Shown: one piece after another, positions 36,710 through 45,396 of the stretch
Numbering within the stretch: position 1 is the stretch's first letter
How the letters are laid out: every line of letters starts with the position of its first letter
Source of the DNA: Winogradskyella ouciana
Lineage (GTDB): Bacteria; Bacteroidota; Bacteroidia; Flavobacteriales; Flavobacteriaceae
Length of the DNA stretch: 64,000 nucleotides
Assembly (NCBI RefSeq): GCF_009709615.1
Contig: NZ_WJYA01000005.1
Location: 124,001-188,000 of the forward strand
Reading direction: 5' to 3'
Made by a program: the position numbers and the translations under genes
The notes under the pieces: generated by a model
Seen by the model: only the letters and a program-made list of their open reading frames with translations
What the model was told of the DNA's origin: nothing
The model's database searches: none

Positions 36710-38509
36710 TTACCCTTCACAACTAGCACATTCCTTCTTTTGCTTAAATTTCTGTGCTGCGTTCATACTGTGTTGGTAGTACAAGGATTTTACTCCTAAT
36801 TGCCATGCTGTAACATAGATTTTGTTAATGTCCTTTACAGGCATATCTGGATGCACCATAATATTCAACGATTGTCCTTGGTCGATATGGTTCTGTCTGT
36901 TTGCCGCTTGATAAATGATGGTCATTTGGTCAATTTCAGAATAGGTCTTAAATACATCTTTTTCAAGATCCGATAAGCCTTCTAAATGTTGTACCGAGCC
37001 ATCGTAGTCACGGATACTTTTCCAAATTTCTGGCGTATCCATTCCTTTTTCTTTTAAAAGTGCTTTTAAGAACGGATTCTTAATCGTTGTTTTAATTTTA
37101 GCAATATCCTTAACATAGCTATTAGACCAAATTGGCTCTATACCTTGTGATACTTGTCCTAAGATAAATGCAGACGATGTTGTTGGCGCTACAGCATTTA
37201 ATGTAGCATTACGTCTTCCGTAGCCTTTTAATACTTCTGGCTCACCAAATAACTCTGCCAATTCTTCAGAAGCTTTAACCGACTTCTCTTTAATGGTCTT
37301 AAAGATTTCACTGTTAAGGTTAAATGCTTCAGCGCTATCAAACGGTAACATCTTAGATTGTAATAATGAGTGCCAACCTAAAGCTCCCATTCCCAATGCT
37401 CTGTTTTCTTTAGCAAAGTTGTAAGCTTTCTCCATAAACATGAAAGTCTGTTGGTCGTCACGATCTGGAGAATCTCTGTACACTTCGAGCTTGGTTACAA
37501 ATTCTTCTAACACGGCATCCAAGAAATAGATCATCGTTTCTACAGCATCTGTGTTCTTCCACTTATCGTAATGCAACAAGTTTATTGAAGACAGTACGCA
37601 AACAAAAGACCATCTGTCATTGGTTGGTAACATAATCTCAGAGCACAAGTTACTTGCGTAGATTTCGTGTTTATTTTCTTGATAACATTCAGGTGCAGTG
37701 TTATTAGCATTATCCCTAAAGAAGATATAAGGATACCCTATTTCTCCTCTTCGTTGTAATACTTTTGCCCAAATGGCTCTTTTTTCAGTATCACCATCAA
37801 TCATTTCTTGCATCCACTCATTACCAACAGTAACTCCATGTGTTAACTCTTGTATTGGATTACCTTCTGTACCGATTTCTAAAAATTCGTGTATATCATT
37901 ATGTTCAATTGGTAGATATGGGGAAAAACGACCACGTCTTACTGAGCCTTGGCTCACAACGTCAACCATTTTTTCAAACAGTTGCATAATGTGTACAGCT
38001 CCTGATGATTCACCGTTGTTTTTTACTGGTGCACCTCTATGGCGAAGTTTACCGAAATAACCCGAAGTACCACCTCCTAGTTTAGACATCATGCCTACTT
38101 CTGACTGCGTATAAAGAATATCTCCCATATCATCAGAAATATGCGAACCAAAACAACTTATTGGTAAACCACGTTTTTTACCAAAGTTAGACCATACAGG
38201 TGATGCCAGAGAGTAAAAACCTTCTGCCATATAGCCATAGAACTTATCTGCAAAGCCATCAATCTTTAAGATGCGCTCTGCGTTATCTGCTATTTCTCTT
38301 ATTCTTGCTTCTGGTGTTGTACCTTCTGTAAGGTAACCCGATGACAAAAATTTGCGACTATGGTCTGTTAACCATTTTATTTCCGGCTCAGATTTAGCCT
38401 CCTTAATGGCTTCTTTTCTGGCTTTTAGTAGTTCTTCGTGAGGTAAGGTTTTAGTAGCTTGAGGATTCTCTACGTTGTTGTCAATTTTTAGTTTAGTGTT
38501 GTCGTTCAT
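36710..38509 (-). CDS. nrdA: Class I ribonucleotide reductase large subunit, without ATP-cone
   Basis: This 599-residue catalytic subunit reduces ribonucleotides to deoxyribonucleotides. Active-site cysteines are visible (LPISCFGSH near residue 118, NLCSEIM and CVLSS further on), with the radical-transfer tyrosine pair probably in SLYYQHSMN and the redox cysteines KECASCEG at the C-terminus. It is about 150-200 residues shorter than many NrdA proteins because the N-terminal ATP-cone is absent; the cone is on the partner NrdB. It is 6 bases downstream of nrdB in one operon. It is not a truncation, since all core motifs are present. Confidence 0.95.
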   Translation of the reverse strand: MNDNTKLKIDNNVENPQATKTLPHEELLKARKEAIKEAKSEPEIKWLTDHSRKFLSSGYLTEGTTPEARIREIADNAERILKIDGFADKFYGYMAEGFYSLASPVWSNFGKKRGLPISCFGSHISDDMGDILYTQSEVGMMSKLGGGTSGYFGKLRHRGAPVKNNGESSGAVHIMQLFEKMVDVVSQGSVRRGRFSPYLPIEHNDIHEFLEIGTEGNPIQELTHGVTVGNEWMQEMIDGDTEKRAIWAKVLQRRGEIGYPYIFFRDNANNTAPECYQENKHEIYASNLCSEIMLPTNDRWSFVCVLSSINLLHYDKWKNTDAVETMIYFLDAVLEEFVTKLEVYRDSPDRDDQQTFMFMEKAYNFAKENRALGMGALGWHSLLQSKMLPFDSAEAFNLNSEIFKTIKEKSVKASEELAELFGEPEVLKGYGRRNATLNAVAPTTSSAFILGQVSQGIEPIWSNSYVKDIAKIKTTIKNPFLKALLKEKGMDTPEIWKSIRDYDGSVQHLEGLSDLEKDVFKTYSEIDQMTIIYQAANRQNHIDQGQSLNIMVHPDMPVKDINKIYVTAWQLGVKSLYYQHSMNAAQKFKQKKECASCEG

Positions 38510-38515
38510 GGTTAA

Positions 38516-39805
38516 TTAAAATAAGTCGTCGCTGGTTATACTTTTAGTTCTTTTGCTATAGTTGATAGAGCGTTTTACAAAGAAATCACCGTGTTTAGTA
38601 CCAATGATTTCATCGTCAAACCATTCGGTTTGCTCTAGTAAGCTTTCATCGATATCGAATACTTTATCGATGCCAATACTTTCGAGGGAATTATTAAATC
38701 TTTGCTTAATAAATTCGTTGATCACATTCTTTGGAAGGAAATCCAATTCACCTGCTTCAAAAATCCAATCGATGATTCTACTTTCAGATTCAAAAGCTTC
38801 TTCACACATTACCTTAACTATGGTATTGTGCTCTTCGCCAAACCAAGTTGGGTTTTCGTCTTTTATAATTCTAATGACATCAATACCAAAATCTCCATGA
38901 ATTTGTTCTTCTTTAGATGTTGCTTCCACAACATTAGAGATACCCTTAAGCATATTCTTGTGCTTGTTAAAAGCCATTATGATTAGAAATTGTGAAAACA
39001 ACGATACGTGCTCTATAAATAGAGAGAACAGTAAAATAGATTCCGCATACTCTTTGCTATCTTCACTTTTTGCATTTTTTAAAGCCGTTTCCAGATAATG
39101 CACACGTCGCATTATTACAGGATTTTTCTTTAGTCGCTTAAATTCATTATTAAGTCCAAGAATTTCTAGTAAATGAGAATACGCATCATGATGACGCACT
39201 TCACTTTCTGCAAACGTTGCTCCTACAGACCCAATCTCTGGTTTTGGCATCTTTTGGTAAATATCTCCCCAAAATGTTTTTACCGCAACTTCGATTTGCG
39301 AAATGGCAAGCATGGTATTTTTTATAGCATTCTGCTCTACAACAGTAAGCCTTGTTTTAAAATCCTGTATATCACTCGTAAAATTAAACTCTGAGTGTAT
39401 CCAGTATGAGTGTCTAATTGCATCCACGTATTCATTAAGTGCCGGATACTCATAAGGCTTTAAATTGATACGCTTTTCAAAAATATTGGTCTTTCTGTTT
39501 CTGGCTTGCTCATCTCTGTAAAGGATGTACGCCTTTGCAACATCCAAAAACTGACTGTCCATTAATTTAACCTCTACGAGATCTTGTACCTCCTCAACAG
39601 TTGGGACATAGTTTTGGTCATCTGCTCTTCGCTCCAATAAAGCCTCAAAAACTTTTGCCGCTATTCCTTTTGCATCTTCCTTGGTACCATTGCCAACAGA
39701 CATCATAGCTTTTTCGACAGCGTTAGAAATTTTATTTAAAACAAATGGAGTTGTTTCGTAATCCCTTTTAATAATTTCTGTGATTTCTAGTTGTTTGGTT
39801 TCCAT
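38516..39805 (-). CDS. nrdB: Class I ribonucleotide reductase radical-generating subunit with N-terminal ATP-cone
   Basis: This 429-residue protein has an ATP-cone at residues about 5-100 (beginning ITEIIKRDYETTPFVLNKIS), joined to the ferritin-like NrdB core of about 320 residues. The core shows the metal-ligand helices (EVAVKTFWGDIYQKMP, FAESEVRHHDAYSHLLEI with a tyrosine at the radical position, and LFSLFIEHVSLFSQF). NrdB-borne ATP-cones are known in Leeuwenhoekiella blandensis, where dATP drives NrdB oligomerisation to switch the enzyme off. The same mode is likely here. The metal type (Fe or Mn) cannot be read from sequence. Confidence 0.95.
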   Translation of the reverse strand: METKQLEITEIIKRDYETTPFVLNKISNAVEKAMMSVGNGTKEDAKGIAAKVFEALLERRADDQNYVPTVEEVQDLVEVKLMDSQFLDVAKAYILYRDEQARNRKTNIFEKRINLKPYEYPALNEYVDAIRHSYWIHSEFNFTSDIQDFKTRLTVVEQNAIKNTMLAISQIEVAVKTFWGDIYQKMPKPEIGSVGATFAESEVRHHDAYSHLLEILGLNNEFKRLKKNPVIMRRVHYLETALKNAKSEDSKEYAESILLFSLFIEHVSLFSQFLIIMAFNKHKNMLKGISNVVEATSKEEQIHGDFGIDVIRIIKDENPTWFGEEHNTIVKVMCEEAFESESRIIDWIFEAGELDFLPKNVINEFIKQRFNNSLESIGIDKVFDIDESLLEQTEWFDDEIIGTKHGDFFVKRSINYSKRTKSITSDDLF

Positions 39806-40116
39806 GGTTTTTGTTAATTTTTGAAGCTAACAGTCCTAGGGAGTAAAAGTGCGAATACTCCGAATTCAATTAGCAAATGCCGTAAATTGAGTTAAAAATT
39901 TTCCTATTCGAGGAATAAAAAAGGGCTCGAAACTTTCAAAAACAGAGATTTTTAAAGTTGACTTAAAAACCGCTATTAAAATCTATTTTTTACTTTGCCC
40001 TGAACAAATATTGACAATTGTCGTTAAAATTAAAAGGCATAATCATAAACATTGTCAACAAGTTTTTAACAAACTGCGGTATCGCCTATAAAACCTAATG
40101 TTTTGTGAAATTATTA

Positions 40117-40145
40117 TATAAATAATTGATTTTCAATTATTTATA
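40117..40145. repeat. 29-bp perfect palindrome, copy 2
   Basis: The 13-base arms TATAAATAATTGA and TCAATTATTTATA are separated by TTT. The inner 25 bases equal the palindrome at 28239-28263 except for one centre base. Confidence 0.65.
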
Positions 40146-40250
40146 AATACGTGGTCATTCATTTACATGTAGGATTAATCATATAAAAACAATGGCTAGT
40201 AGGCGTGTTTACTGATAGTTTTATAATTTGTATATGGTATGTAGATAACG

Positions 40251-40282
40251 AAAAAGAGCGTTTTAATAAACGCTCTTTTTCT
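40251..40282. terminator. Orphan intergenic terminator
   Basis: A 13-bp perfect stem AAAAAGAGCGTTT/AAACGCTCTTTTT has a 4-base loop and works in both directions. There is no gene within 400 bases on either side, so it may end a small RNA or insulate the divergent region. Confidence 0.8.
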
Positions 40283-40644
40283 CCCTAATAACTAACTAAG
40301 TAATGAAAAAGCAATCCCTAAATTGCTTGTAACAAATTAACACTGAAATAAAAAGGCAGAATTAAAAACAAATCCTGACTTTATATGATTAATAGCGTTT
40401 AACCTTTTTATTAAGAGCAAACCCCCATTCACTCATAACTTGGTCAGTTTCATTACTCAAATATCAAAATAAACTTGTACATATTTTAATAGCAATGTAT
40501 AACTGGTAAAAAAAAGTGTATAGGTGGATATTTGAAATTTAACATTCCTATTTTAAACACACTATACATAAATCTCTACATGATATACATAAAAAAACGA
40601 CATCATTTAATATATGTATATATTTATAACTTAGAATCTCAATT

Positions 40645-41379
40645 ATGTTAAAAGCTGTAATCATTGATGACGAGCCTAAGGCCATTCAAAGCTTAATTTG
40701 GGAATTGGGCAACTTCAAAAAAGAAATTGAGGTAACACAGTCATTTACAAACCCAGAAGAGGCTTTAAAATATTTAGCATCACATACACCAGATTGTTTG
40801 TTCCTGGATGTACAGATGCCAACCATTGGTGGTTTTCAGTTTTTAGAACAGTTAGAACAAATAAATTTTGCGGTTGTAATTACAACGGCTTATGATGAAT
40901 ATGCAATAAAAGCACTAAAGCACGAAGCTATTGATTACCTCTTAAAACCTATAGATTCTGACGATTTAAGAGAAACCATAGATAAAATAAAAAAGCATAG
41001 TGATCGGTTTTTGAATGCAACCAAGTTAGAAAACATGCTTTCTAATTTTAATTCGAAATTCGATAAAAAACGTATTACGATAAATACAGATGGCAAGCTT
41101 TTATTTTTAGATGTTGATGATATTATCTATGTAGAATCTGACGGTAATTATAGTACGCTTTTTCTACAAGATCAAAAAAAGATAGTAGTCACTAAAAAGC
41201 TAAAAGAAGTAGATGCCATTTTACCTGAGCACTATTTTTTTAGAATTCATAATTCATTCATCATTAACCTAAATAAGATAAAAGCCTTTATAAAAAATGA
41301 AGGCTACGTGATTATGGATAGCAACCATAAAATCCCTGTTGCTAGGCAGCGTAAATCTGATTTCCTTGAAAAACTTTAA
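40645..41379 (+). CDS. LytTR-family response regulator
   Basis: This 244-residue two-component regulator has a receiver domain (about 1-120) with the acidic pair DDE at residues 8-10 and the phosphoacceptor D55 in FLDVQMP. A conserved lysine lies in YLLKPID. The C-terminal LytTR DNA-binding domain (about 140-244) is recognisable from DIIYVESDGNYSTLFL and RIHNSFIINLNKI. It pairs with the histidine kinase encoded 18 bases downstream. Confidence 0.93.
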   Translation: MLKAVIIDDEPKAIQSLIWELGNFKKEIEVTQSFTNPEEALKYLASHTPDCLFLDVQMPTIGGFQFLEQLEQINFAVVITTAYDEYAIKALKHEAIDYLLKPIDSDDLRETIDKIKKHSDRFLNATKLENMLSNFNSKFDKKRITINTDGKLLFLDVDDIIYVESDGNYSTLFLQDQKKIVVTKKLKEVDAILPEHYFFRIHNSFIINLNKIKAFIKNEGYVIMDSNHKIPVARQRKSDFLEKL

Positions 41380-41397
41380 TAGAATAGCTTAATATCT

Positions 41398-43326
41398 TTG
41401 AAAAATAACATTACATATAAAATTTTATTTTTTGTCGCAGTATTTGCGATGGGTTCTTTAATAAGCAATGCCCAAGATTTAGATTTTGAAGCTGCGCTAG
41501 ATCATCTTAGTAAAACAAAACCTGCAACTTACACTGGCATTGATTCTATATTAAAACCTTTTGAAAGGGATAGTATAAAAATGAAGCGTGTTTTAGAAAC
41601 TGCTAAGCTAAACGCCTATCATGAAGGTGCCAGCTATGCACTCAATGCACTTGGAGTAATCAACAGAAATATTTCTAACTATGATAAAGCCATCGAGCTT
41701 CACGAACAGGGAGAATCTTTTGCAGATAAAGCAAAAAACAATGAATTACGCATTGTAAACCTTAACATGATAGGTGTCGCTTACAGACGTATGGATATTA
41801 TTAAACCTGCACTAGATTATCACACCGAAGCTTTAAAAATTGCTTACGAAGTAAAAGACCCATCACCAACCGTAAACTATAATATCGCCGTTTCACAAAA
41901 TAGTATTGGAAACATTTATTTGGCGTTGCAGCAGTACGACATAGCCATAATGCAGTTTAAAAAATCACTTGAAATTGAGGAAAAAGCCAATAATAAATTA
42001 GGCTTGGCGATTAACTATCACAATATTGGTTACGCAGAAGAGGCTAAAGGGAATTTAGACATTGCATTAGCTAACTACGAAAAATCCTTGTATTACAACG
42101 AAGCTATTAATTCTGAAGTTGGTCGTATGATATGTTTTAATAGTATTGGAGGTATTTATCTTAAGAAAGAAAATTATGAAAAGGCAGAACCTATTATCAA
42201 GGATGCTCTAAAAAAATCATTGGCACTAAAGGATCAGTTCTATATTGCATCCTCTTATATTAATCTCGGCCAGCTAGAAATTGCCCTTAATCAAATTTCC
42301 CAGGCAGAAAACACCTTAAAAAAAGGCCTTGAAGTCGCTAGTACTTACAATTTAAAATCGTCTATTGCATCCTCTAGTAAATTACTTTCTGAAGTCAATA
42401 AGTTAAAAGGGAATTATAAAACTGCTTTAGAGTATTATCAAAATGCGGTAGATATTGAAAACACTATTCTTACAGAAAAAAACCTTCAATATGTTAATGA
42501 TATCGTCATTGAATATGAGAACCAAAACAAGAACAATCAAATTAAAGCCTTAGCATCAGAAAAAGAAGCTATGCGGCTACGTCTGGAACGTAACAAAAGT
42601 ATTTTTTGGTATTCTATGTTAGCTTTAACCATTTTTGGAATTGCCTTATTCATCATTAACAGAAATAGAAGTTTGGAGCAAGACAAACAAATCCTAACCT
42701 TAGAACAAGATATGTTGAGAAGCCAAATGAATCCTCACTTTATCTTTAATTCCCTGAACTCCATAAAACTCTATATCATTAATAATGAAAAGGAAAATGC
42801 GGTGTATTACCTCAATAAGTTTTCCAAATTAATTCGTAAAATCTTAATCGCTTCAAAAGAAAAAGAAACGACGTTGCATGACGAATTAGAAACCATGAAG
42901 CTTTACATGAATATAGAAAACATAAGGTTTGACAATGAGATAGATTTTAACATAAGCGTTGATGAATCCATAAATACTGAAGTCACTAAGGTGCCATCAT
43001 TAATCCTTCAGCCCTTCTTAGAAAATGCGCTATGGCATGGCTTATCGTCTAAACCTGATAACAAAAAAATAGATTTGAACGTGTTTAAAAATTCTTCAGA
43101 TTATATCACTGTTGAAATCATTGATAATGGGATTGGCAGAATCGCTTCAAAGAGAATTAAGGACAATAAAAAACTAAAACGAAAATCAGTGGGTATAGAT
43201 ATTACAAAAGCACGCTTGGCCAATTTCTCCAAAGCCTTTCAAAATTCTTATACTCTAGATATTGATGACCTGTACGAAAGTAACACCCCTTCAGGTACTC
43301 GAGTGACGCTAAATATCCCTGTGTAA
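41398..43326 (+). CDS. TPR-containing LytS-type sensor histidine kinase
   Basis: This 642-residue partner of the LytTR regulator has a signal-like N-terminal segment (ending ISNAQ) and about six tetratricopeptide repeats (residues about 60-370). A coiled linker and one membrane helix (about 402-420, SMLALTIFGIALFII) follow. Next comes a His_kinase domain with the phosphoacceptor box RSQMNPHFIFNSLNSIKLYI and an HATPase domain (QPFLENALWHG, DNGIGR). No ATG is available near the signal; TTG at 41398 is the best start. The stimulus is unknown. Confidence 0.92.
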   Translation: MKNNITYKILFFVAVFAMGSLISNAQDLDFEAALDHLSKTKPATYTGIDSILKPFERDSIKMKRVLETAKLNAYHEGASYALNALGVINRNISNYDKAIELHEQGESFADKAKNNELRIVNLNMIGVAYRRMDIIKPALDYHTEALKIAYEVKDPSPTVNYNIAVSQNSIGNIYLALQQYDIAIMQFKKSLEIEEKANNKLGLAINYHNIGYAEEAKGNLDIALANYEKSLYYNEAINSEVGRMICFNSIGGIYLKKENYEKAEPIIKDALKKSLALKDQFYIASSYINLGQLEIALNQISQAENTLKKGLEVASTYNLKSSIASSSKLLSEVNKLKGNYKTALEYYQNAVDIENTILTEKNLQYVNDIVIEYENQNKNNQIKALASEKEAMRLRLERNKSIFWYSMLALTIFGIALFIINRNRSLEQDKQILTLEQDMLRSQMNPHFIFNSLNSIKLYIINNEKENAVYYLNKFSKLIRKILIASKEKETTLHDELETMKLYMNIENIRFDNEIDFNISVDESINTEVTKVPSLILQPFLENALWHGLSSKPDNKKIDLNVFKNSSDYITVEIIDNGIGRIASKRIKDNKKLKRKSVGIDITKARLANFSKAFQNSYTLDIDDLYESNTPSGTRVTLNIPV

Positions 43327-43329
43327 AAA

Positions 43330-43902
43330 TTACTTCCCAAAGTTTTTCTCAGCAACCTTCTCCAGTTCAGCATACCAATCTTCGCCAAACTTTCTAATTA
43401 GCGCTTCTTTTACAAACTTATAAACCGGTACTTGAAGTTCTTTTCCCAATGAACAGGCGTCATCGCAGATTTCCCATTTTTCGTAGTTAACTCCAGAGAA
43501 TTCAGAGTAGTCTTTTACACGTATAGGATATAAATGGCAAGACACAGGTTTTTTCCAATCAACCTCGCCTTGATTGTATGCTTCTTCAATAGCGCAAAGG
43601 GCCGTATTTTTTTCATCGAAAATCACATAAGCACATTCTGCTCCATTAATCAATGGTGTTTCCAGCTCTCCATAATCTGTTTTTACGGAAGTGCCTTGCG
43701 CTTCAATAACTTCTATGCCTTCTTTTCTTAGGAATGGTTTTACTTTTGGATAAATATCTTCTAAGATTTTGACTTCTGCTTCCTCAAGAGGTGCACCTGC
43801 ATCTCCATCAACACAACAAGCACCTTTGCAAGCAGAAAGATTACAGACAAAGTCCTTCTGTATTATATCTTCTGAAACGATTGTTTTTCCTAGCTGAAAC
43901 AT
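43330..43902 (-). CDS. DUF3109-like cysteine-cluster protein
   Basis: This 190-residue cytosolic protein has a conserved cysteine cluster at the N-terminus (CNLSACKGACCVDGDAG) and further cysteines downstream (CAYVIF, CAIEEA, SCHLYPIRV, CDDACSLG). The pattern resembles YkgJ/DUF3109 proteins predicted to bind zinc or an iron-sulfur cluster. The function is unknown. It is convergent with the kinase gene, and its ATG lies four bases after a perfect TATTTTTG element. Confidence 0.82.
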   Translation of the reverse strand: MFQLGKTIVSEDIIQKDFVCNLSACKGACCVDGDAGAPLEEAEVKILEDIYPKVKPFLRKEGIEVIEAQGTSVKTDYGELETPLINGAECAYVIFDEKNTALCAIEEAYNQGEVDWKKPVSCHLYPIRVKDYSEFSGVNYEKWEICDDACSLGKELQVPVYKFVKEALIRKFGEDWYAELEKVAEKNFGK

Positions 43903-43906
43903 GCCG

Positions 43907-43914
43907 CAAAAATA
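43907..43914 (-). promoter_or_regulatory. -7 element abutting the DUF3109-like start
   Basis: TATTTTTG on the minus strand is followed by CGGC and then the ATG at 43902. Spacing is the same as at the polyprenyl synthase and dxs genes. Confidence 0.5.
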
Positions 43915-43992
43915 GTTAAAGTTTACTGTAATTTAATATTGAAAATCAGTAATTAAGTCGCACCTTTGCGGCGAATTTTAGAATTAAATGTC

Positions 43993-44574
43993 ATGGAGTT
44001 AAATTTTAAAGAGATTTTTACAGCGTTTATGGTACTTTTCGCGGTAATTGATATTATCGGAAACGTTCCAATTATCATCGATTTACGTAAAAAAGTTGGT
44101 CATATTCAGAGTGAAAAGGCGTCACTTATCGCTGGTGTGATAATGATTATTTTTCTGTTTGTTGGAAAGAGTTTACTAAACCTCATTGGTATTGATGTTA
44201 ATTCTTTTGCCGTAGCTGGTGCCTTTGTTATCTTTTTTATAGCCCTAGAAATGGTTTTGGGCATTACATTATACAAAGACGAAGAGCATAATGCATTGAC
44301 AGCTTCGGTTTTTCCATTGGCATTTCCTTTAATCGCTGGCCCAGGAAGTCTAACAACCTTACTATCCTTACGCGCAGAATTTGCAATTGAAAATATTATT
44401 GTTGCCGTAATTTGCAACGTCATTTTCATATATATTGTATTGAAAACGTCGGCAAAAATTGAAAGAATATTAGGTGCAAACGGTATTAAGATTATAAGAA
44501 AAGTTTTTGGTGTAATTTTGTTGGCAATAGCAGTGAAACTTTTTGCTGCAAATATTAAAGCATTATTAGTTTAA
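43993..44574 (+). CDS. MarC-family (UPF0056) membrane protein
   Basis: This 193-residue inner-membrane protein has about six helices. Characteristic stretches are FAVIDIIGNVPIIIDLRKK near the N-terminus and FPLAFPLIAGPGSLTTLLSL in the middle. MarC proteins were once thought to confer antibiotic resistance, but their function remains undefined. The ATG at 43993 was chosen over an upstream in-frame start at 43966, which overlaps a -7-like CACCTTTG (43961-43968). The small membrane protein gene follows after 10 bases. Confidence 0.9.
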   Translation: MELNFKEIFTAFMVLFAVIDIIGNVPIIIDLRKKVGHIQSEKASLIAGVIMIIFLFVGKSLLNLIGIDVNSFAVAGAFVIFFIALEMVLGITLYKDEEHNALTASVFPLAFPLIAGPGSLTTLLSLRAEFAIENIIVAVICNVIFIYIVLKTSAKIERILGANGIKIIRKVFGVILLAIAVKLFAANIKALLV

Positions 44575-44584
44575 AAACTAAACT

Positions 44585-44788
44585 ATGAAAGTATTTACTT
44601 GGATAATAACCATTCTTGCATTAGGCCTAATGATTTTTAATGCTACAAAACTAGATTTTGAGGCACCTTTTGAAGGAGAAAGCTACACAGCTGTTCTTAC
44701 TATTATAGCTTCATTATGTGCTGTAATTTTACTTCAAATTCTTAGAATTTCTAAGAAAATTGAAACCCTAAGTAAGAAACATAAATGA
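44585..44788 (+). CDS. Small two-helix membrane protein
   Basis: This 67-residue protein has two hydrophobic segments (WIITILALGLMIFNA and AVLTIIASLCAVILLQIL) separated by an acidic loop, and a basic tail. It overlaps the next gene by four bases (ATGA), so it is translationally coupled to the flavoprotein gene. I know no specific function. Confidence 0.78.
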   Translation: MKVFTWIITILALGLMIFNATKLDFEAPFEGESYTAVLTIIASLCAVILLQILRISKKIETLSKKHK

Positions 44789-45396
44789 GTTTTGATGTTT
44801 TAATCATAGGAGGTGGAGCAGCGGGTTTGTCTTGCGCATTGGTTTTAGGTTCGGCAAAAGAAAAGACCTTTGCTAAAGATAAGTCTATTGGTATAATAGC
44901 CCATCAAAAAGCGTCGCACTTACAAAATGCGCTTTTCAAGAATGTGTTAGGATTACAACCTGGCACTTTGGGTAAGGATATCTTAGAAAGCGGAAAGGAA
45001 CAGCTCAAAGAGCTATATCCTCATATATCCCAAATTGAAAAGGAGAAAGTAACGCAAATAGAGAAACTTTCAGGTGGATTTAAAGTCATTACCAATAAAG
45101 GCATTTATCATTCAAAAATTGTTGTTGTTGCGGTTGGTTATACAAATCTTATGACCATAAAAGGCCTTGAAGATTATATTGAACCTCATCCTAGAACAAA
45201 ACCTGAAAAAAATAGAATCTGGTTAAAAAACACTGATCATTTAATTGAAGAAAACCTTTATGTTACTGGTACCTTGGCTGGTTGGAGAAGTCAATTTTCA
45301 ATGGCTTGTGGAAGCGGATCGCATGTTGCTACAGATATTCTAACACTTTGGAATGATGGGCAGCACACTAAAGTGCATGATAAGATTACTGTTTAA
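44785..45396 (+). CDS. Short thioredoxin-reductase-like FAD protein
   Basis: This 203-residue protein has an N-terminal dinucleotide-binding motif (IIGGGAAGLSCALVLG, about residues 6-21) and the second FAD motif near the C-terminus (LYVTGTLAGWRSQFSMACGSG). The NADPH-binding insertion and the CxxC redox pair of real thioredoxin reductases are missing; it is about 100 residues shorter. It is probably an FAD-only oxidoreductase with unknown partner. The last 11 bases overlap the convergent S41 protease gene. Confidence 0.82.
   Translation: MSFDVLIIGGGAAGLSCALVLGSAKEKTFAKDKSIGIIAHQKASHLQNALFKNVLGLQPGTLGKDILESGKEQLKELYPHISQIEKEKVTQIEKLSGGFKVITNKGIYHSKIVVVAVGYTNLMTIKGLEDYIEPHPRTKPEKNRIWLKNTDHLIEENLYVTGTLAGWRSQFSMACGSGSHVATDILTLWNDGQHTKVHDKITV

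Larger units (their letters stand above)
39806..40644. other. 839-base intergenic region between nrdB and the LytTR regulator
   Basis: No credible gene is seen. It holds a 10-bp palindrome GACAATTGTC (40013-40022), the 29-bp palindrome at 40117-40145, a strong hairpin terminator at 40251-40282 with no gene before it, and a further hairpin AAGCAAT/ATTGCTT (40309-40328). The last 150 bases before the regulator are very AT-rich and presumably hold its promoter. Confidence 0.6.

Noticed and set aside
36710..38509. NrdA as a truncated gene
   Set aside because: It is short only because the ATP-cone is on NrdB; catalytic and C-terminal cysteines are all present.
40013..40022. GACAATTGTC palindrome as an NrdR box for nrdBA
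   Set aside because: It does not match the NrdR consensus and occurs singly, about 210 bases from the start.
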